A stretch of 64,000 bases of DNA, from assembly GCA_900299145.1 (NCBI GenBank), contig OMIN01000103.1, positions 1 through 64,000 on the forward strand, written 5' to 3'. Made by a program: the position numbers and the translations under genes. A model generated the notes under the pieces. It had not been told where the DNA came from. It worked only from the letters and a program-made list of their open reading frames with translations, and did not search any database. Origin of the DNA: Betaproteobacteria bacterium (GTDB taxonomy: Bacteria; Pseudomonadota; Gammaproteobacteria; Burkholderiales; SG8-41). Below are positions 25,219 through 34,829 of the stretch, one piece after another. Position 1 is the stretch's first letter. Each line of letters starts with the position of its first letter.

Positions 25219-26271
25219 CTACAGCGAAAGCGCGCTTTCGAGTCCAGTCTCCTTCGCAATCCGCTTCAAATCTGCCATCGTATCCTCCGGCAGCGTCAGT
25301 CCTTCGCGCCGCAGCTTCGCATCACTGTTGTTCTCCATCTCGCCCGGATAAAACACTTCGTTAAATCCCTTGGCGAGCGGTACGGATTTGATTTCCTGCG
25401 TGAACGCCTGCATGCGCGCACAGAACTGTTCGAGCGGCTGAAACTTGCTGATGTCCATGGCAATCATCAGGTGACCACAATTGGATTTCTCGGCGGTCTT
25501 GTAGGGGCTGTGCACCGCCGATAGAAAGCCACTGCCGGTCAGCACGCCGGACATCATGTCCACCATGGCGGCGATGGCGTAGCCTTTGTGTTCAGCCATG
25601 GGCAGGATGATGCCGTCGATGGCTTCCTGCGGGTCGGTCGTCGGTGCGCCGTCTTTGTTGATGGCCCAGCCCAGCGGAATCGGCAGATTCTTATTCTTGG
25701 CAAGATAAATCTTGCCGCGTGCCACACCGGTGGCGGCCATGTCCACCACGAACGGGGCGCGCGTGCCATCCATGGCGACGGGCGCGGCCACTGACCAAGG
25801 GTTGGTGCCGACGATTTTCTTGCGCCCGCCCCAGGGCGCCATCGCCGGGCCGCCGTTGCTGGTGAGCATGGACACACAACCCGCAGCCGCCACGCGCCGC
25901 GTGTAATACATGCACGTGCCGAAGTGGTTGGAGTTGCGCACGGCCACCGCGCCGATACCATGCGCTTTCGCGCGTTTGATGGCTTCAGTCGTGGCGAGCA
26001 TCGCCGCTACATGGCCCACGCCGTCGTGCGCATCAATGACAGCGATTGCACCCGCATCAACCACGAACTCCGGCGTGGTGACCGGCTTCATCACGCCGTT
26101 GCGAATGCGGTCGAGATACCAGCCGAGCCGCAGCACACCATGCGACTGGTGGCCCCACAAATCGGCTTGCACCAGCGTGTCAGCGACGAGGCGTGCGTCG
26201 GCTTCGGGCACGCCCGCCTGCGCATAAACAGCGGTGGCGAAGTCGATCAGCTTTTCAGCATCAATAGCCAT
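25219..26271 (-). CDS. Malate/L-lactate dehydrogenase family (Ldh_2) oxidoreductase
   Basis: A 350-residue NAD(P)-dependent enzyme of the malate/ureidoglycolate/sulfolactate group. SHGVLRLGWY contains the family His, and AVAVRNSNHFG and GTNPWSVAAP are cofactor/substrate blocks. It oxidises a 2-hydroxy acid. The start MAIDAEKLIDFA at 26271 follows directly on a repeat copy with no ribosome site (CAAATACTTACAATG on this strand). The upstream minus-strand isopropylmalate-dehydrogenase-like gene ends 27 bases away, so both may share a transcript. Confidence 0.87.
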   Translation of the reverse strand: MAIDAEKLIDFATAVYAQAGVPEADARLVADTLVQADLWGHQSHGVLRLGWYLDRIRNGVMKPVTTPEFVVDAGAIAVIDAHDGVGHVAAMLATTEAIKRAKAHGIGAVAVRNSNHFGTCMYYTRRVAAAGCVSMLTSNGGPAMAPWGGRKKIVGTNPWSVAAPVAMDGTRAPFVVDMAATGVARGKIYLAKNKNLPIPLGWAINKDGAPTTDPQEAIDGIILPMAEHKGYAIAAMVDMMSGVLTGSGFLSAVHSPYKTAEKSNCGHLMIAMDISKFQPLEQFCARMQAFTQEIKSVPLAKGFNEVFYPGEMENNSDAKLRREGLTLPEDTMADLKRIAKETGLESALSL

Positions 26272-26292
26272 TGTAAGTATTTGTTTTTATTG
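26272..26292 (-). repeat. Dispersed element, full copy
   Basis: The minus strand reads CAATAAAAACAAATACTTAC, then AATG: the dehydrogenase start follows at once. Confidence 0.75.
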
Positions 26293-26297
26293 ATATT

Positions 26298-27356
26298 TTA
26301 CTTTATCGTATCAGCAATGTGCTTCGCAAACGCCTGTGTGCCGATCTTGCCACCGATGTCGGGCGTGCGCGTTTCCGGCTTTTGCAGGGCTGCGTCGACG
26401 GTTTTTTCGAGCAGCCGCGCAGCGTCGTTGAATTCGCGGCGCTTGTGGCGGTCACCCATCCAGTCGAGCAGCATGCCGGCGGATAGCAGCAGCGATGTCG
26501 GGTTGGCTTTGTCTTGCCCGGCAATGTCGGGCGCGGCGCCATGTTGGGCTTGCGCACAGCAGGCGTCGTCGCCGGCCATGGTGGAGGCGGCGAGGCCAAG
26601 GCTGCCGGAAATCTCTGACGCTTCATCCGACAAAATATCGCCGAACATATTGGTGGTGACAATGCAGTCAAACTGCGTCGGGTTGCGGATCAACAGCGCT
26701 GCCATGGCATCGACAATTTTTTCGTCGAGTTCCACGTCAGGGTAATCCTTCGCCACCTTGCGCACTTCGCGCAGAAACAGGCCATCAGAAATCGTCAGCA
26801 CGTTGGCCTTGTGCACGGCAGTGACTTTCTTGCGGCGGCGGAACGCCCAGTCGAACGCCACTTTGGCGATGCGCTGCGATTGCTTCGCGGTGACTTTGCG
26901 CACGGCCATGGCCATGTCCTCGGTGGGCATGAATTCACCGCGGCCCATGAACATATTGCGGTCGCCGTAAAAACCTTCAGTGCACTCACGGAAAATCACC
27001 AAGTCGATGGGTTTGCCGGTGAGGCCCACGCCCATGCGCGAGATCGCCGGGCGAATGTTGGCGAACAAATCCAGCTTCACGCGAAACTCGCCAGAAGGGT
27101 TGATGCCACCCTTCTCGCGCACGGGGTATTGCAGATGATCGACCGGGCCGAGGATGATGCCGGGCGCCTGGCGCGCGGTTTCCATGACGTCATCGGGCAG
27201 CGTCGTGCCTTTGCTTTTCAGTGTGGTGAGGCCGATGTCGCGCTGATCCCATTCAAGGCCAAGTTTGAACCTGGCGTTCAGAACATTGAGCACGGTGAGC
27301 GTAGCTTGCGTGATTTCGGGGCCGATGCCGTCGCCGGGTAGTACGAGAATCTTCAT
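26298..27356 (-). CDS. Isocitrate/isopropylmalate dehydrogenase family protein
   Basis: A 352-residue beta-decarboxylating dehydrogenase: LPGDGIGPEI at the N-terminus, IFRECTEGFYGDR (substrate Tyr region), AVHKANVL (catalytic Lys) and TNMFGDILSDEAS (metal Asp). Members oxidise isocitrate, isopropylmalate, tartrate or D-malate. With a 2-hydroxyacid dehydrogenase downstream and otnKC nearby, a tartrate or malate-like substrate is plausible but unproven. The start MKILVLPG at 27356 matches the family N-terminus. Confidence 0.85.
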   Translation of the reverse strand: MKILVLPGDGIGPEITQATLTVLNVLNARFKLGLEWDQRDIGLTTLKSKGTTLPDDVMETARQAPGIILGPVDHLQYPVREKGGINPSGEFRVKLDLFANIRPAISRMGVGLTGKPIDLVIFRECTEGFYGDRNMFMGRGEFMPTEDMAMAVRKVTAKQSQRIAKVAFDWAFRRRKKVTAVHKANVLTISDGLFLREVRKVAKDYPDVELDEKIVDAMAALLIRNPTQFDCIVTTNMFGDILSDEASEISGSLGLAASTMAGDDACCAQAQHGAAPDIAGQDKANPTSLLLSAGMLLDWMGDRHKRREFNDAARLLEKTVDAALQKPETRTPDIGGKIGTQAFAKHIADTIK

Positions 27357-27452
27357 GGGTCTTCCTGATAGGATTGTTAAAATTCGCATTCAGACGGGAA
27401 TTTCGCACGATAAACAAAGCCCCGGCAACAATCAATCCGTGAAAGCAAACAA

Positions 27453-28430
27453 ATGGCATTGAACATCATGGCGCAGGCGACAGCAGCCGATTACACGCGC
27501 GACCCCACGCGCTGGGGCAGCGCGGCGGTGGCGGCGCATTTTCCCGGCTTTGAACACGTGGATGTGCGCACCAGTGGCGCGGTGATCCGGCTGCGCCATA
27601 GTAACAATGGCAACAATGCGGGTAAACCGCCGCTGCTGCTGGTGCACGGCAACCCACAGAATCATACGTGCTGGTACAAGGTGGCGGCAAAGCTCGCGCA
27701 GACCTATCACGTTATCCTGCCGGATTTGCGCGGCTATGGTGACAGCTCGCTGCCAGAGCCTGGCGCGGATCACATCAACTTCAGCTTTCGCTCCATGGCG
27801 GGCGACTTGCTGGAGATCATGGATCAATTCGGCTACGACACTTTTTTTGTGGCCGGCCATGATCGCGGTGGGCGAACCGTGCATCGCCTGTGCATAGATC
27901 ACGCACAGCGCATCCGCAAAGTGTGCCTGATGGACATCATTCCCAATCACTACGTGTGGACGAACCCGACGAAGGCATGGGTGATCGGCACCTGGCATTG
28001 GGCGTTCATGGCGCAGCCGGAGCCGTTTCCCGAGCGCATGATCAGCGCGGTGCCGGCGGAATATTTTTTAAAGAACCGCATGATTATCCGTGGCGGTACG
28101 GGGCTGGGTTTTCTGACCGACGAGGCGATGGCGGAATACATTCGCTGCTACACGCTGAAAACCATTACCGGTTCGTGCCGCGATTACCGCGCCACGGCAG
28201 CCTGCGATTTTGTGATGGATACTGCTGATAAAGACAAGAAGCTGGCCATGCCGTTGATGCTGCTGTGGGGCGCGCGTGGGCATTCGCCGGAGCGTGCAAA
28301 AGAATTTTTAAACATCTGGCAGGGTTATGCCGCGAATATTCAGCGTACTGATCCGATGAACTGCGGGCATTACATGCAAGAGGAAATGCCGGAGCGGATA
28401 CTTGAACATTTCTGTGCGTTCTTCGTCTAG
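27453..28430 (+). CDS. Alpha/beta hydrolase, haloacetate-dehalogenase-like
   Basis: A 325-residue hydrolase with an Asp nucleophile, not Ser, in GHDRGGR, preceded by HGNPQNHTCWYK and LPDLRGYGDSS. A cap-domain motif WHWAFMAQPEPFPE matches the His-Trp halide pocket of fluoroacetate dehalogenases, and the catalytic His is in NCGHYMQEE. The family cleaves C-halogen bonds of haloacetates; an epoxide hydrolase is the main alternative. It lies 14 bases before otnK and likely shares its transcript. Confidence 0.8.
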   Translation: MALNIMAQATAADYTRDPTRWGSAAVAAHFPGFEHVDVRTSGAVIRLRHSNNGNNAGKPPLLLVHGNPQNHTCWYKVAAKLAQTYHVILPDLRGYGDSSLPEPGADHINFSFRSMAGDLLEIMDQFGYDTFFVAGHDRGGRTVHRLCIDHAQRIRKVCLMDIIPNHYVWTNPTKAWVIGTWHWAFMAQPEPFPERMISAVPAEYFLKNRMIIRGGTGLGFLTDEAMAEYIRCYTLKTITGSCRDYRATAACDFVMDTADKDKKLAMPLMLLWGARGHSPERAKEFLNIWQGYAANIQRTDPMNCGHYMQEEMPERILEHFCAFFV

Positions 28431-28444
28431 AGGCTGCATAAACT

Positions 28445-29698
28445 ATGTTACTGGGCTGCATCGCCGACGACTTCACCGGCGCCACCGATCTTGCCAACAA
28501 TCTCACGCGCGGCGGCATGCGCACGGTGCAGACGGTGGGCGTGCCGCGCGGCCAGCTGCGCGATGACGTTGACGCCGTAGTCGTGGCGTTGAAATCGCGC
28601 ACGACTCCTGCGGCGGAGGCGGTGGAGCAATCGATGGCTGCGCTGAAGTGGCTACAGGCGCACGGCTGCAAACAGATTTATTTCAAGTATTGCTCGACGT
28701 TTGATTCCACACCGGCGGGCAATATCGGGCCGGTGACCGAGGCGCTGATGCAGGCGCTTAACTGTGATTTCACCATTGCCTGTCCGGCGTTTCCCGAAGC
28801 CGGGCGCACCATCTACAAGGGCAACCTGTTTGTCGGCGACGTGCCGCTTGACGAGTCGGGCATGCGCCATCATCCGCTGACGCCGATGACCGACGCGAAT
28901 CTCGTTCGCGTGTTGCAGGCGCAGATGCAGGGCAAGGTGGGATTGATCGACTACAACGTTGTCGCGCGTGGTGCGGAGGCAATTTCCGCGTGCATCGGAG
29001 AGCTGCGGCGAGATGGCGTCAAAGCTGCCGTGGTGGACATCATTAGCAATAGCGATCTGATGGCACTGGGGCAGGCGGTGAAAGACTTGCCGCTGGTGAC
29101 AGCGGGGTCGGGCGTGGCGATAGGCTTGCCGCAGAATTTTTCGCTGGCAGGTGGAAGCGCCGCTGCGTTGCCGCGTTTCCACGGTTACAAAGCCATCGTC
29201 TCCGGCAGTTGTTCACAGGCTACCAACGCGCAGGTCGCGCATTTCATCAAACAGGGCGGCGCTGCGCGCAGGTTGGATGCGCTACAACTCGCTGCGGGAG
29301 ATGCAGAAATTGAACGAGCGTTAGAGTGGGCCCAGCCGCTGCTCGGCGCAGACAAAAGCGCCGTGCTCATTTACTCCACGGCGGAACCTACAGCGGTGCA
29401 GGCGATCCAGTCTCGTCTGGGGGTAATTGCCGCTGGACAAATGATCGAAGCCGCGCTGGCAAAGGTCGCGCGCGGTCTGGTCGATGCCGGCGTCGATCAA
29501 CTGCTGGTGGCGGGTGGCGAAACCTCCGGTGCGGTGGTGCAGGCGTTGGGCATCGAGGCGCTGCGCATCGGCCCGCAGATCGATCCGGGCGTGCCGTGGA
29601 CGATGAGCATCGGTGAGAAACCACTGGCGCTGGCGCTGAAATCCGGCAACTTCGGCTCGCAAGACTTTTTTACCAAGGCGTTTCAGGTGCTGTCATGA
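28445..29698 (+). CDS. otnK: 3-oxo-tetronate kinase (four-carbon acid sugar kinase)
   Basis: A 417-residue DUF1537-family kinase. The N-terminal CIADDFTGATDLANNL and FKYCSTFDSTPAGNIGPV are hallmark blocks, and the C-terminal nucleotide-binding part contains VAGGETSGAVVQALG. It phosphorylates 3-oxo-tetronate in the cytosol. Its stop overlaps the start of the class II aldolase-type gene (ATGA), the usual otnK-otnC arrangement for degrading threonate- or erythronate-type acids. Confidence 0.9.
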   Translation: MLLGCIADDFTGATDLANNLTRGGMRTVQTVGVPRGQLRDDVDAVVVALKSRTTPAAEAVEQSMAALKWLQAHGCKQIYFKYCSTFDSTPAGNIGPVTEALMQALNCDFTIACPAFPEAGRTIYKGNLFVGDVPLDESGMRHHPLTPMTDANLVRVLQAQMQGKVGLIDYNVVARGAEAISACIGELRRDGVKAAVVDIISNSDLMALGQAVKDLPLVTAGSGVAIGLPQNFSLAGGSAAALPRFHGYKAIVSGSCSQATNAQVAHFIKQGGAARRLDALQLAAGDAEIERALEWAQPLLGADKSAVLIYSTAEPTAVQAIQSRLGVIAAGQMIEAALAKVARGLVDAGVDQLLVAGGETSGAVVQALGIEALRIGPQIDPGVPWTMSIGEKPLALALKSGNFGSQDFFTKAFQVLS

Positions 29699-30327
29699 AC
29701 GAAAATCAACTACGCGAACAGATGGCGGAACTCGGCAAATCGCTCTACGACCGTGGCCTGGCCCATGGCAGCGCGGGCAATATCAGCGTCAAACTCGCTG
29801 ATGGCTATTTGCTAACGCCGACCAACTCGTGCCTCGGCCGCCTCGACCCCGCGAAAATTTCTCGGCTGGACAGTAATGGCAAACTGGTGGGCGGCGACGC
29901 TCCGTCGAAGGAAGCGTTCCTGCATCTGAACATGTATGGTGAACGCCCAAAGAGTGCAGCGGTGGTGCATTTGCACAGCCTGCACGCGGTGGCGGTGTCG
30001 TGTCTGGACGGCCTGAACGCCGAAGACGTATTTCCCCCGATCACGGCGTATGCGGTGATGCAGGTCGGCAAGCTCGCGCTGGCGCCGTATTACGCACCGG
30101 GCGACATGGCGTTGGCCGAAGCCGTGCGCAAGCTCGCCGGCAAACATCACGCGATTCTGCTGGCGAACCACGGCCCGGTGGTGGCGGGCACGTCGCTGAC
30201 CGCGGCGGTCTACGCGATTGAGGAACTTGAACAAACCGCGAAGCTGATGTTGTTACTGCAAGGGCACGCCACGCGGCTGCTCACACCGGAACAGATCGCT
30301 GATTTGAATCGGCGCTTTCCGGGTTGA
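29695..30327 (+). CDS. otnC: 3-oxo-tetronate 4-phosphate decarboxylase (class II aldolase fold)
   Basis: A 210-residue class II aldolase/adducin-type protein. Zinc ligands are visible as HLHSLH and the His in LLANHGPVV, and the catalytic Glu lies in [20 protein letters not shown] is the phosphate-binding loop. Coupled to otnK, it would decarboxylate 3-oxo-tetronate 4-phosphate to dihydroxyacetone phosphate. The usual isomerase OtnI is not in the window, so a dehydrogenase product such as 3-oxo-tetronate may feed the pair directly. Confidence 0.88.
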   Translation: MNENQLREQMAELGKSLYDRGLAHGSAGNISVKLADGYLLTPTNSCLGRLDPAKISRLDSNGKLVGGDAPSKEAFLHLNMYGERPKSAAVVHLHSLHAVAVSCLDGLNAEDVFPPITAYAVMQVGKLALAPYYAPGDMALAEAVRKLAGKHHAILLANHGPVVAGTSLTAAVYAIEELEQTAKLMLLLQGHATRLLTPEQIADLNRRFPG

Positions 30328-30344
30328 TGACCAGAACAAAAAAT

Positions 30345-30366
30345 CAATAAAAACAAATAGTTACAG
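30345..30366 (+). repeat. Dispersed element, full copy
   Basis: CAATAAAAACAAATAGTTAC, 22 bases before the VOC gene start. Confidence 0.75.
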
Positions 30367-30388
30367 AAAGCACAATACAGGATCATTC

Positions 30389-30811
30389 ATGACTCTCGCT
30401 CCGTTTCATCTGGCGTTTCCGGTTAACGATCTGGCGGAGGCGCGCGCGTTTTATGGCGGGCTGCTCGGTTGCAGCGAAGGCCGCTCCGACGGCGACTGGG
30501 TCGATTTCAATTTCTTCGGTCATCAAATCGTCGCTTACCGTGCGCCGCACGCTACGGGCAAGGCGGATACCTCGGGTGTCGATGGCGATCAGGTGCCGAT
30601 CCGCCACTTTGGACTGGTGTTACCGATGGCGGAGTGGGAAAAGCTGCGCGACAGACTCGTCGCCGCAAAAACAAAATTCATCATCGAGCCGGACGTGCGT
30701 TTCGTGGGCACCATCGGCGAGCAGTCAAGTATGTTTTTTCTCGATCCCAGTGGTAATGCGCTGGAGTTCAAGGCGTTCCGGGACCCATCGAAGCTGTTTG
30801 CGAAGGCGTAA
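30389..30811 (+). CDS. VOC-family (glyoxalase/dioxygenase-like) protein
   Basis: A 140-residue vicinal-oxygen-chelate protein. Metal ligands appear as His in [10 protein letters not shown], His in IRHFGLVL and Glu in NALEFKAF, with FLDPSGN before the last. It may be a lyase, dioxygenase or resistance protein. A strong repeat copy ends 22 bases before its ATG, so it probably starts its own unit ahead of the anion transporter. Confidence 0.8.
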   Translation: MTLAPFHLAFPVNDLAEARAFYGGLLGCSEGRSDGDWVDFNFFGHQIVAYRAPHATGKADTSGVDGDQVPIRHFGLVLPMAEWEKLRDRLVAAKTKFIIEPDVRFVGTIGEQSSMFFLDPSGNALEFKAFRDPSKLFAKA

Positions 30812-30847
30812 GCAGGTCGCGCAGGCTCGCCAGCGACACTTCCGCCC

Positions 30848-32272
30848 GTGGCCGCATCGTCAAAGTCGCCGTCTAAAGAGCAACGCGCACCGCTCACCAT
30901 AGTGGTGCTGCTGGCGTTGTGCGGCTGCTTGCTGGCGCTGCCCACGCCGGCCGGGCTGCCGGAGACCGGCAAGCGCGTGATCGCGGTGGCGCTGCTGGCG
31001 ATTGGGTTGTGGTGCACGGAGGCGCTGCCCGCGGGTGTGACCGCGCTGGTGCTGATCGTGGCATTGGTGCTGACGGGCGCAGTGGCGGATTTTCGCGATG
31101 CCCTCGTTGGCTTTGCCGACCCGGTGGCGTATTTTCTGATAGGCGTGCTGACGCTGGGGCTGGCGGTGCAAAAGAGCGGCTTGGCCGAACGCATTGCGGG
31201 ATTTTTCCTGCGCCGTTCGCGTGGCAGCGCGCGGTCGCTGTATGTGCAGTTGCTGCTGACGTTTCCGCTGATGACGCTGGTGCTGCCCTCGGCCACCACG
31301 CGCACCGGCATCCTTGTGCACGTCTACGAGCAGGCGCTGGAACTGGCCGCCGTGCCGCGCCAGTCGCCACTGGCGAGCGCGATCATGATGGCGTTGAATT
31401 CCATCAACCGGCTGGCTTCCACCATCCTGATGACCGGTGGCATCACGCCGGTGGTGGCGGCAGCGCTGATCGGGGGCTCAGTTGGGAATATCGGGTGGAA
31501 TCAGTGGCTGGTGCTGATGAGCGTGCCGTATTTTGTGCTTCTCGCAGTGGGCAGCGCGATGATCTACGTGATTTATCGCTCCGGGTTCGCGCAGCGCCTG
31601 CCCGCATTGCCCGACGAGCCGCCGCGCAAGCTGGAGCCGAAGGAATGGCGCACACTCATCATCACGCTCGGCGCCTCCTTGCTATGGCTTACCGACGCTT
31701 GGCATCACTGGCACCCGGCAATACCGGCGTTGATTGCGTGGATCCTGCTGCTGATGCCGCGCGTGGGCGTGCTGACGTGGAAGGAGTTCGAGCGGGATAT
31801 CGGCTGGGCGAATTTTTTTGTGCTCGCGGCATCCCTCTCGCTGGCGCGCGCGCTCAAGGTGAGCGGTGCCAGCGACTGGGTGGCGGGCCTTATCACGGCG
31901 GCGGCGCCCGCGTTTCAGGGGCAACCGTACTATGTGGTGGCCACGTTGATGATCGTCTCGGTGCCGGTGCGGTTGCTGATACCCAACATTACCGGGTTTC
32001 TCGCCACCACCATTCCCATCGCCATGGCCATCGGCGCTGCCACGGGCGTAAACCCGCTGATCTGCGGGTTGGCGGTGATGATCGGCGGTGATGCGGTGCT
32101 CTACTACCCGGCGCAAAGCGTGTCCTCGCTCGCGGTGTATGAACGCGGTTACCTCACTGCGCCGGATATTTTCAAGTTCGGTGTATGGATGACTATCGCA
32201 GCTATCCTCGTTGTGCTGCTGGTGGCACTGCCCTATTGGGCTGCGGTGGGCGTAGCATTGCGGGTGCAATAG
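30848..32272 (+). CDS. SLC13/DASS-family anion symporter
   Basis: A 474-residue, 11-13-helix protein. Blocks such as SATTRTGILVHVY, MALNSINRLASTILMTGG and IPNITGFLATTIPIA resemble divalent-anion:sodium symporters, although the classic SNT motif is altered to SIN and PNI. It likely imports a dicarboxylate or sulfate-like anion. The start is GTG 30848, 36 bases after the VOC gene, with no clear ribosome site. Confidence 0.8.
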   Translation: MAASSKSPSKEQRAPLTIVVLLALCGCLLALPTPAGLPETGKRVIAVALLAIGLWCTEALPAGVTALVLIVALVLTGAVADFRDALVGFADPVAYFLIGVLTLGLAVQKSGLAERIAGFFLRRSRGSARSLYVQLLLTFPLMTLVLPSATTRTGILVHVYEQALELAAVPRQSPLASAIMMALNSINRLASTILMTGGITPVVAAALIGGSVGNIGWNQWLVLMSVPYFVLLAVGSAMIYVIYRSGFAQRLPALPDEPPRKLEPKEWRTLIITLGASLLWLTDAWHHWHPAIPALIAWILLLMPRVGVLTWKEFERDIGWANFFVLAASLSLARALKVSGASDWVAGLITAAAPAFQGQPYYVVATLMIVSVPVRLLIPNITGFLATTIPIAMAIGAATGVNPLICGLAVMIGGDAVLYYPAQSVSSLAVYERGYLTAPDIFKFGVWMTIAAILVVLLVALPYWAAVGVALRVQ

Positions 32273-32795
32273 CGGCCTGCGCTGGGAGCCAGGGGTGCAA
32301 TGGCAAGGTGATATAAAACTGTTTAAAAACAGATGGTTAGGATGAATGGCCGTGATTGGCATTTCCGTTCGTGCAGATTCAACCGGCCGTCGATGTTGGC
32401 GCAGATTCTTTCAACGGACGCGTGGCTCCAGAGTGTTTGATTTGAGGATAGGGAGACATTGCTCTACGCTGCACCTACCAAAGGCAGACATTCTTGTACG
32501 TACGAACCGCTGCTCACAAAAGTCACGCAGGTCATAGGTAAGATTTGCTATTCGATGCTCTGGTTGTGTTGCAGACTGCGGGTAATATTTTTGTAGGGCC
32601 TTCGCCATGCCTGCCATGGCGTGATCGTTTGCATCCCGGATGGTGTGTCTGTTTCGTCCGCCACGGCCGGCTGAGACTTGACCGCCGGTCCATGGGGGGC
32701 TACCGTTGCGCTTCGCCTATGGTTCACGCTGCTGATGACCGTGCTTTCGCACGCGTTGTCAGACTCACGGCGTTTACGTTGCTGACTCCGATACC
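32273..32795. other. Intergenic region, 523 bases
   Basis: It carries one variant repeat copy (CAGATGGTTA, 32330-32339, plus orientation) that runs into an ATG opening a 31-codon ORF (32343-32438) resembling no known family. The rest is lower in codon structure than its surroundings. No gene, tRNA or clear promoter was identified. It precedes a block of three Bug receptors. Confidence 0.5.
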
Positions 32796-33776
32796 ATGAA
32801 GTTTCCCAAACGCTTGATTGTTAATACTTCTGCGGCAGTAATTTTCTTAGGTATTTGCACCGTTACTTGCGCGCAAGGCTACCCTGACAAGCCCATACGG
32901 GTCGTCGTGCCTTTTCCGCCAGGAGGATCTATCGATGTGTTTGCGCGCTTGATATCGCAAAAACTCGCCGAAACGGCGAGTTGGTCCTTCGTCATCGACA
33001 ATCGTCCCGGGGCGGGAGGAAACATCGGGATGGAGATCGCCACAAAAGCCGCTCCAGACGGCTATACGATAGTGATGGGGCAAACCAGCAATATATCCGT
33101 CGCCCCGGCCTTGTATCCGAACTTGCCCTACGACCCGCTCAAGAACCTCGCTCCCGTCACCCTGGTTGCGGCGTCTCCCTTGCTGCTTTCCGTGCCGGGC
33201 GCTTCGGCGTACAAGACCTTGGGTGAGCTCGTTGCTGCTGCAAAAGTTAAGCCGGGTGACATCACCATTGCGTCGCCCGGCAACGGCACAATTTCGCATC
33301 TGACAATCGTACTCTTCCAAAGTGCAGCCGGCGTTCGGCTGACCCATGTTCCGTACAAGGGCACCGTGCAGGCGATGACGGATCTCGTCGGCGGGCGACT
33401 CGGCGGATTTATGGGATCTATACAAACCACGGCGCCCTTTATCGCTACAGCCAAAGTCCGGCCACTTGCGGTAACGGCGCCCAAACCTGCAGTGCAACTG
33501 CCAGCCGTGCCCACTTTTGCCGAATCCGGATTCGCCGGCTTTTCGGCCAGCGGTTGGTGGGGATTACTGGCGCCTCGCGGAACGCCTGCCGATGTCGTGA
33601 TGCGTTTGAACAGGGAAGTGGTCAAGGTGCTTAAGCTTCCGGATGTACGTGAACGCCTGGCAGCCGACGGTTCCGAAGTGTTGACCAGCACCCCGGCGGA
33701 GTTCGCGGCCTTCCTCAAGTCCGAAAACGAAAAATGGGCCAGGGTTGTCAGGGACTCCGGCGCGCGCCCGGATTGA
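32796..33776 (+). CDS. Bug/TctC-type periplasmic solute receptor (tandem copy 1)
   Basis: A 326-residue receptor with a signal peptide ending CAQGYPD. VVPFPPGGSIDVFARLI, VIDNRPGAGGNIGME, PDGYTIVMG and HVPYKGTVQA are the family blocks. It is first of three consecutive, co-directional receptors with no transporter membrane subunits. Sequence identity between them is clearly limited, so they are not recent duplicates. It ends 72 bases before the next receptor. Confidence 0.9.
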   Translation: MKFPKRLIVNTSAAVIFLGICTVTCAQGYPDKPIRVVVPFPPGGSIDVFARLISQKLAETASWSFVIDNRPGAGGNIGMEIATKAAPDGYTIVMGQTSNISVAPALYPNLPYDPLKNLAPVTLVAASPLLLSVPGASAYKTLGELVAAAKVKPGDITIASPGNGTISHLTIVLFQSAAGVRLTHVPYKGTVQAMTDLVGGRLGGFMGSIQTTAPFIATAKVRPLAVTAPKPAVQLPAVPTFAESGFAGFSASGWWGLLAPRGTPADVVMRLNREVVKVLKLPDVRERLAADGSEVLTSTPAEFAAFLKSENEKWARVVRDSGARPD

Positions 33777-33848
33777 ACAGTTCGCAGGGGGCGTGCGCTC
33801 CTGGCCTGATTTAGTCAAAATGTGCGGAACATTCCGAATGTGCAGACG

Positions 33849-34826
33849 ATGAATAACCGGCTATTTCCAGCAGCTGTCGCCATGGCGGTAATGTTCAGCG
33901 CACTCGCATCCTGTGCCGTGGCACAGGGTGGGTATCCCACCCGTTCGATCCGTTTCATTGTTCCCTATCCGCCGGGTGGTTCGACCGACCCCATTGCGAG
34001 ACTGACGGCTACCAAGCTCGCGGAGCGTCTTCATCAGTCGGTCATCGTCGACAATCGTCCTGGCGGCAACACCGTCATCGGCACGGAATTGGTGGCAAGG
34101 GCCACCCCCGATGGCTATACGCTGCTCCTGATATCGCCTGCGTTCACCAACACCCCCAGTCTGATCCCAAGGCTTGCCTACGATCCTGTGCGTGATTTCG
34201 CGGGTGTGGCGACGATGGCCAAATTTCGCTTCGCTCTCGTCGTGCCGGTTTCATCACCGGCCAACGCGTTGCAGGAGTTGGTTGCGCTCGCCAAGACCAA
34301 ATCGCGGCAACTGACTTATGCATCATCCGGCATTGGTTCGGCCGTGCACCTTACGGGAGCCTTGTTTAATTTGCAACTGGGCGCCAGGATGCACCATGTG
34401 CCCTACAAGGGCGCTGCCGTGTTGCAGACTGATTTGATCGCAGGCCGGGTCGACCTCGCTTTTCAGGCGCCCATTAACATACTGTCTCATGTCCGGGCCG
34501 GCCGGCTCAAGGCGCTGGCGATGTCCGGCGAAGGGCGCCTTTCCGCAATGCCCGAAGTGCCGACATTTCGCGAGGGCGGCATGCCCAATTTTGTGGTGAG
34601 TGCATGGCAGGGCATCGCCGTTCCCAAGGCAACGCCGAAGCAACCCATAGACCGTATTTCGAAGGAAGTCACTGCCATTCTCGGTGGCACAGATGTGCAG
34701 GAATATCTCGTCAAGTTCGGCGCTGAACTCTTCATCAGTTCTCCGATGGAAACTTCGGCGTTGATTCAATCGGACGTGGCGATGAATGCCCGGATCATCA
34801 AGGATGCCGGTATCACCATGGAGTAG
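33849..34826 (+). CDS. Bug/TctC-type periplasmic solute receptor (tandem copy 2)
   Basis: About 325 residues. ATG 33849 gives a compact signal peptide (MNNRLFPAAVAMAV...CAVAQ); GTG 33822 would add nine residues. IVPYPPGGSTDPIARL, VDNRPGGNTVIGTE, PDGYTLLL and HVPYKGAAVL mark the fold. Its stop is four bases before the next receptor, so copies 2 and 3 are co-translated. The ligand is probably one of the acids handled by the lactonase and amidohydrolase downstream. Confidence 0.88.
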   Translation: MNNRLFPAAVAMAVMFSALASCAVAQGGYPTRSIRFIVPYPPGGSTDPIARLTATKLAERLHQSVIVDNRPGGNTVIGTELVARATPDGYTLLLISPAFTNTPSLIPRLAYDPVRDFAGVATMAKFRFALVVPVSSPANALQELVALAKTKSRQLTYASSGIGSAVHLTGALFNLQLGARMHHVPYKGAAVLQTDLIAGRVDLAFQAPINILSHVRAGRLKALAMSGEGRLSAMPEVPTFREGGMPNFVVSAWQGIAVPKATPKQPIDRISKEVTAILGGTDVQEYLVKFGAELFISSPMETSALIQSDVAMNARIIKDAGITME

Positions 34827-34829
34827 CCG

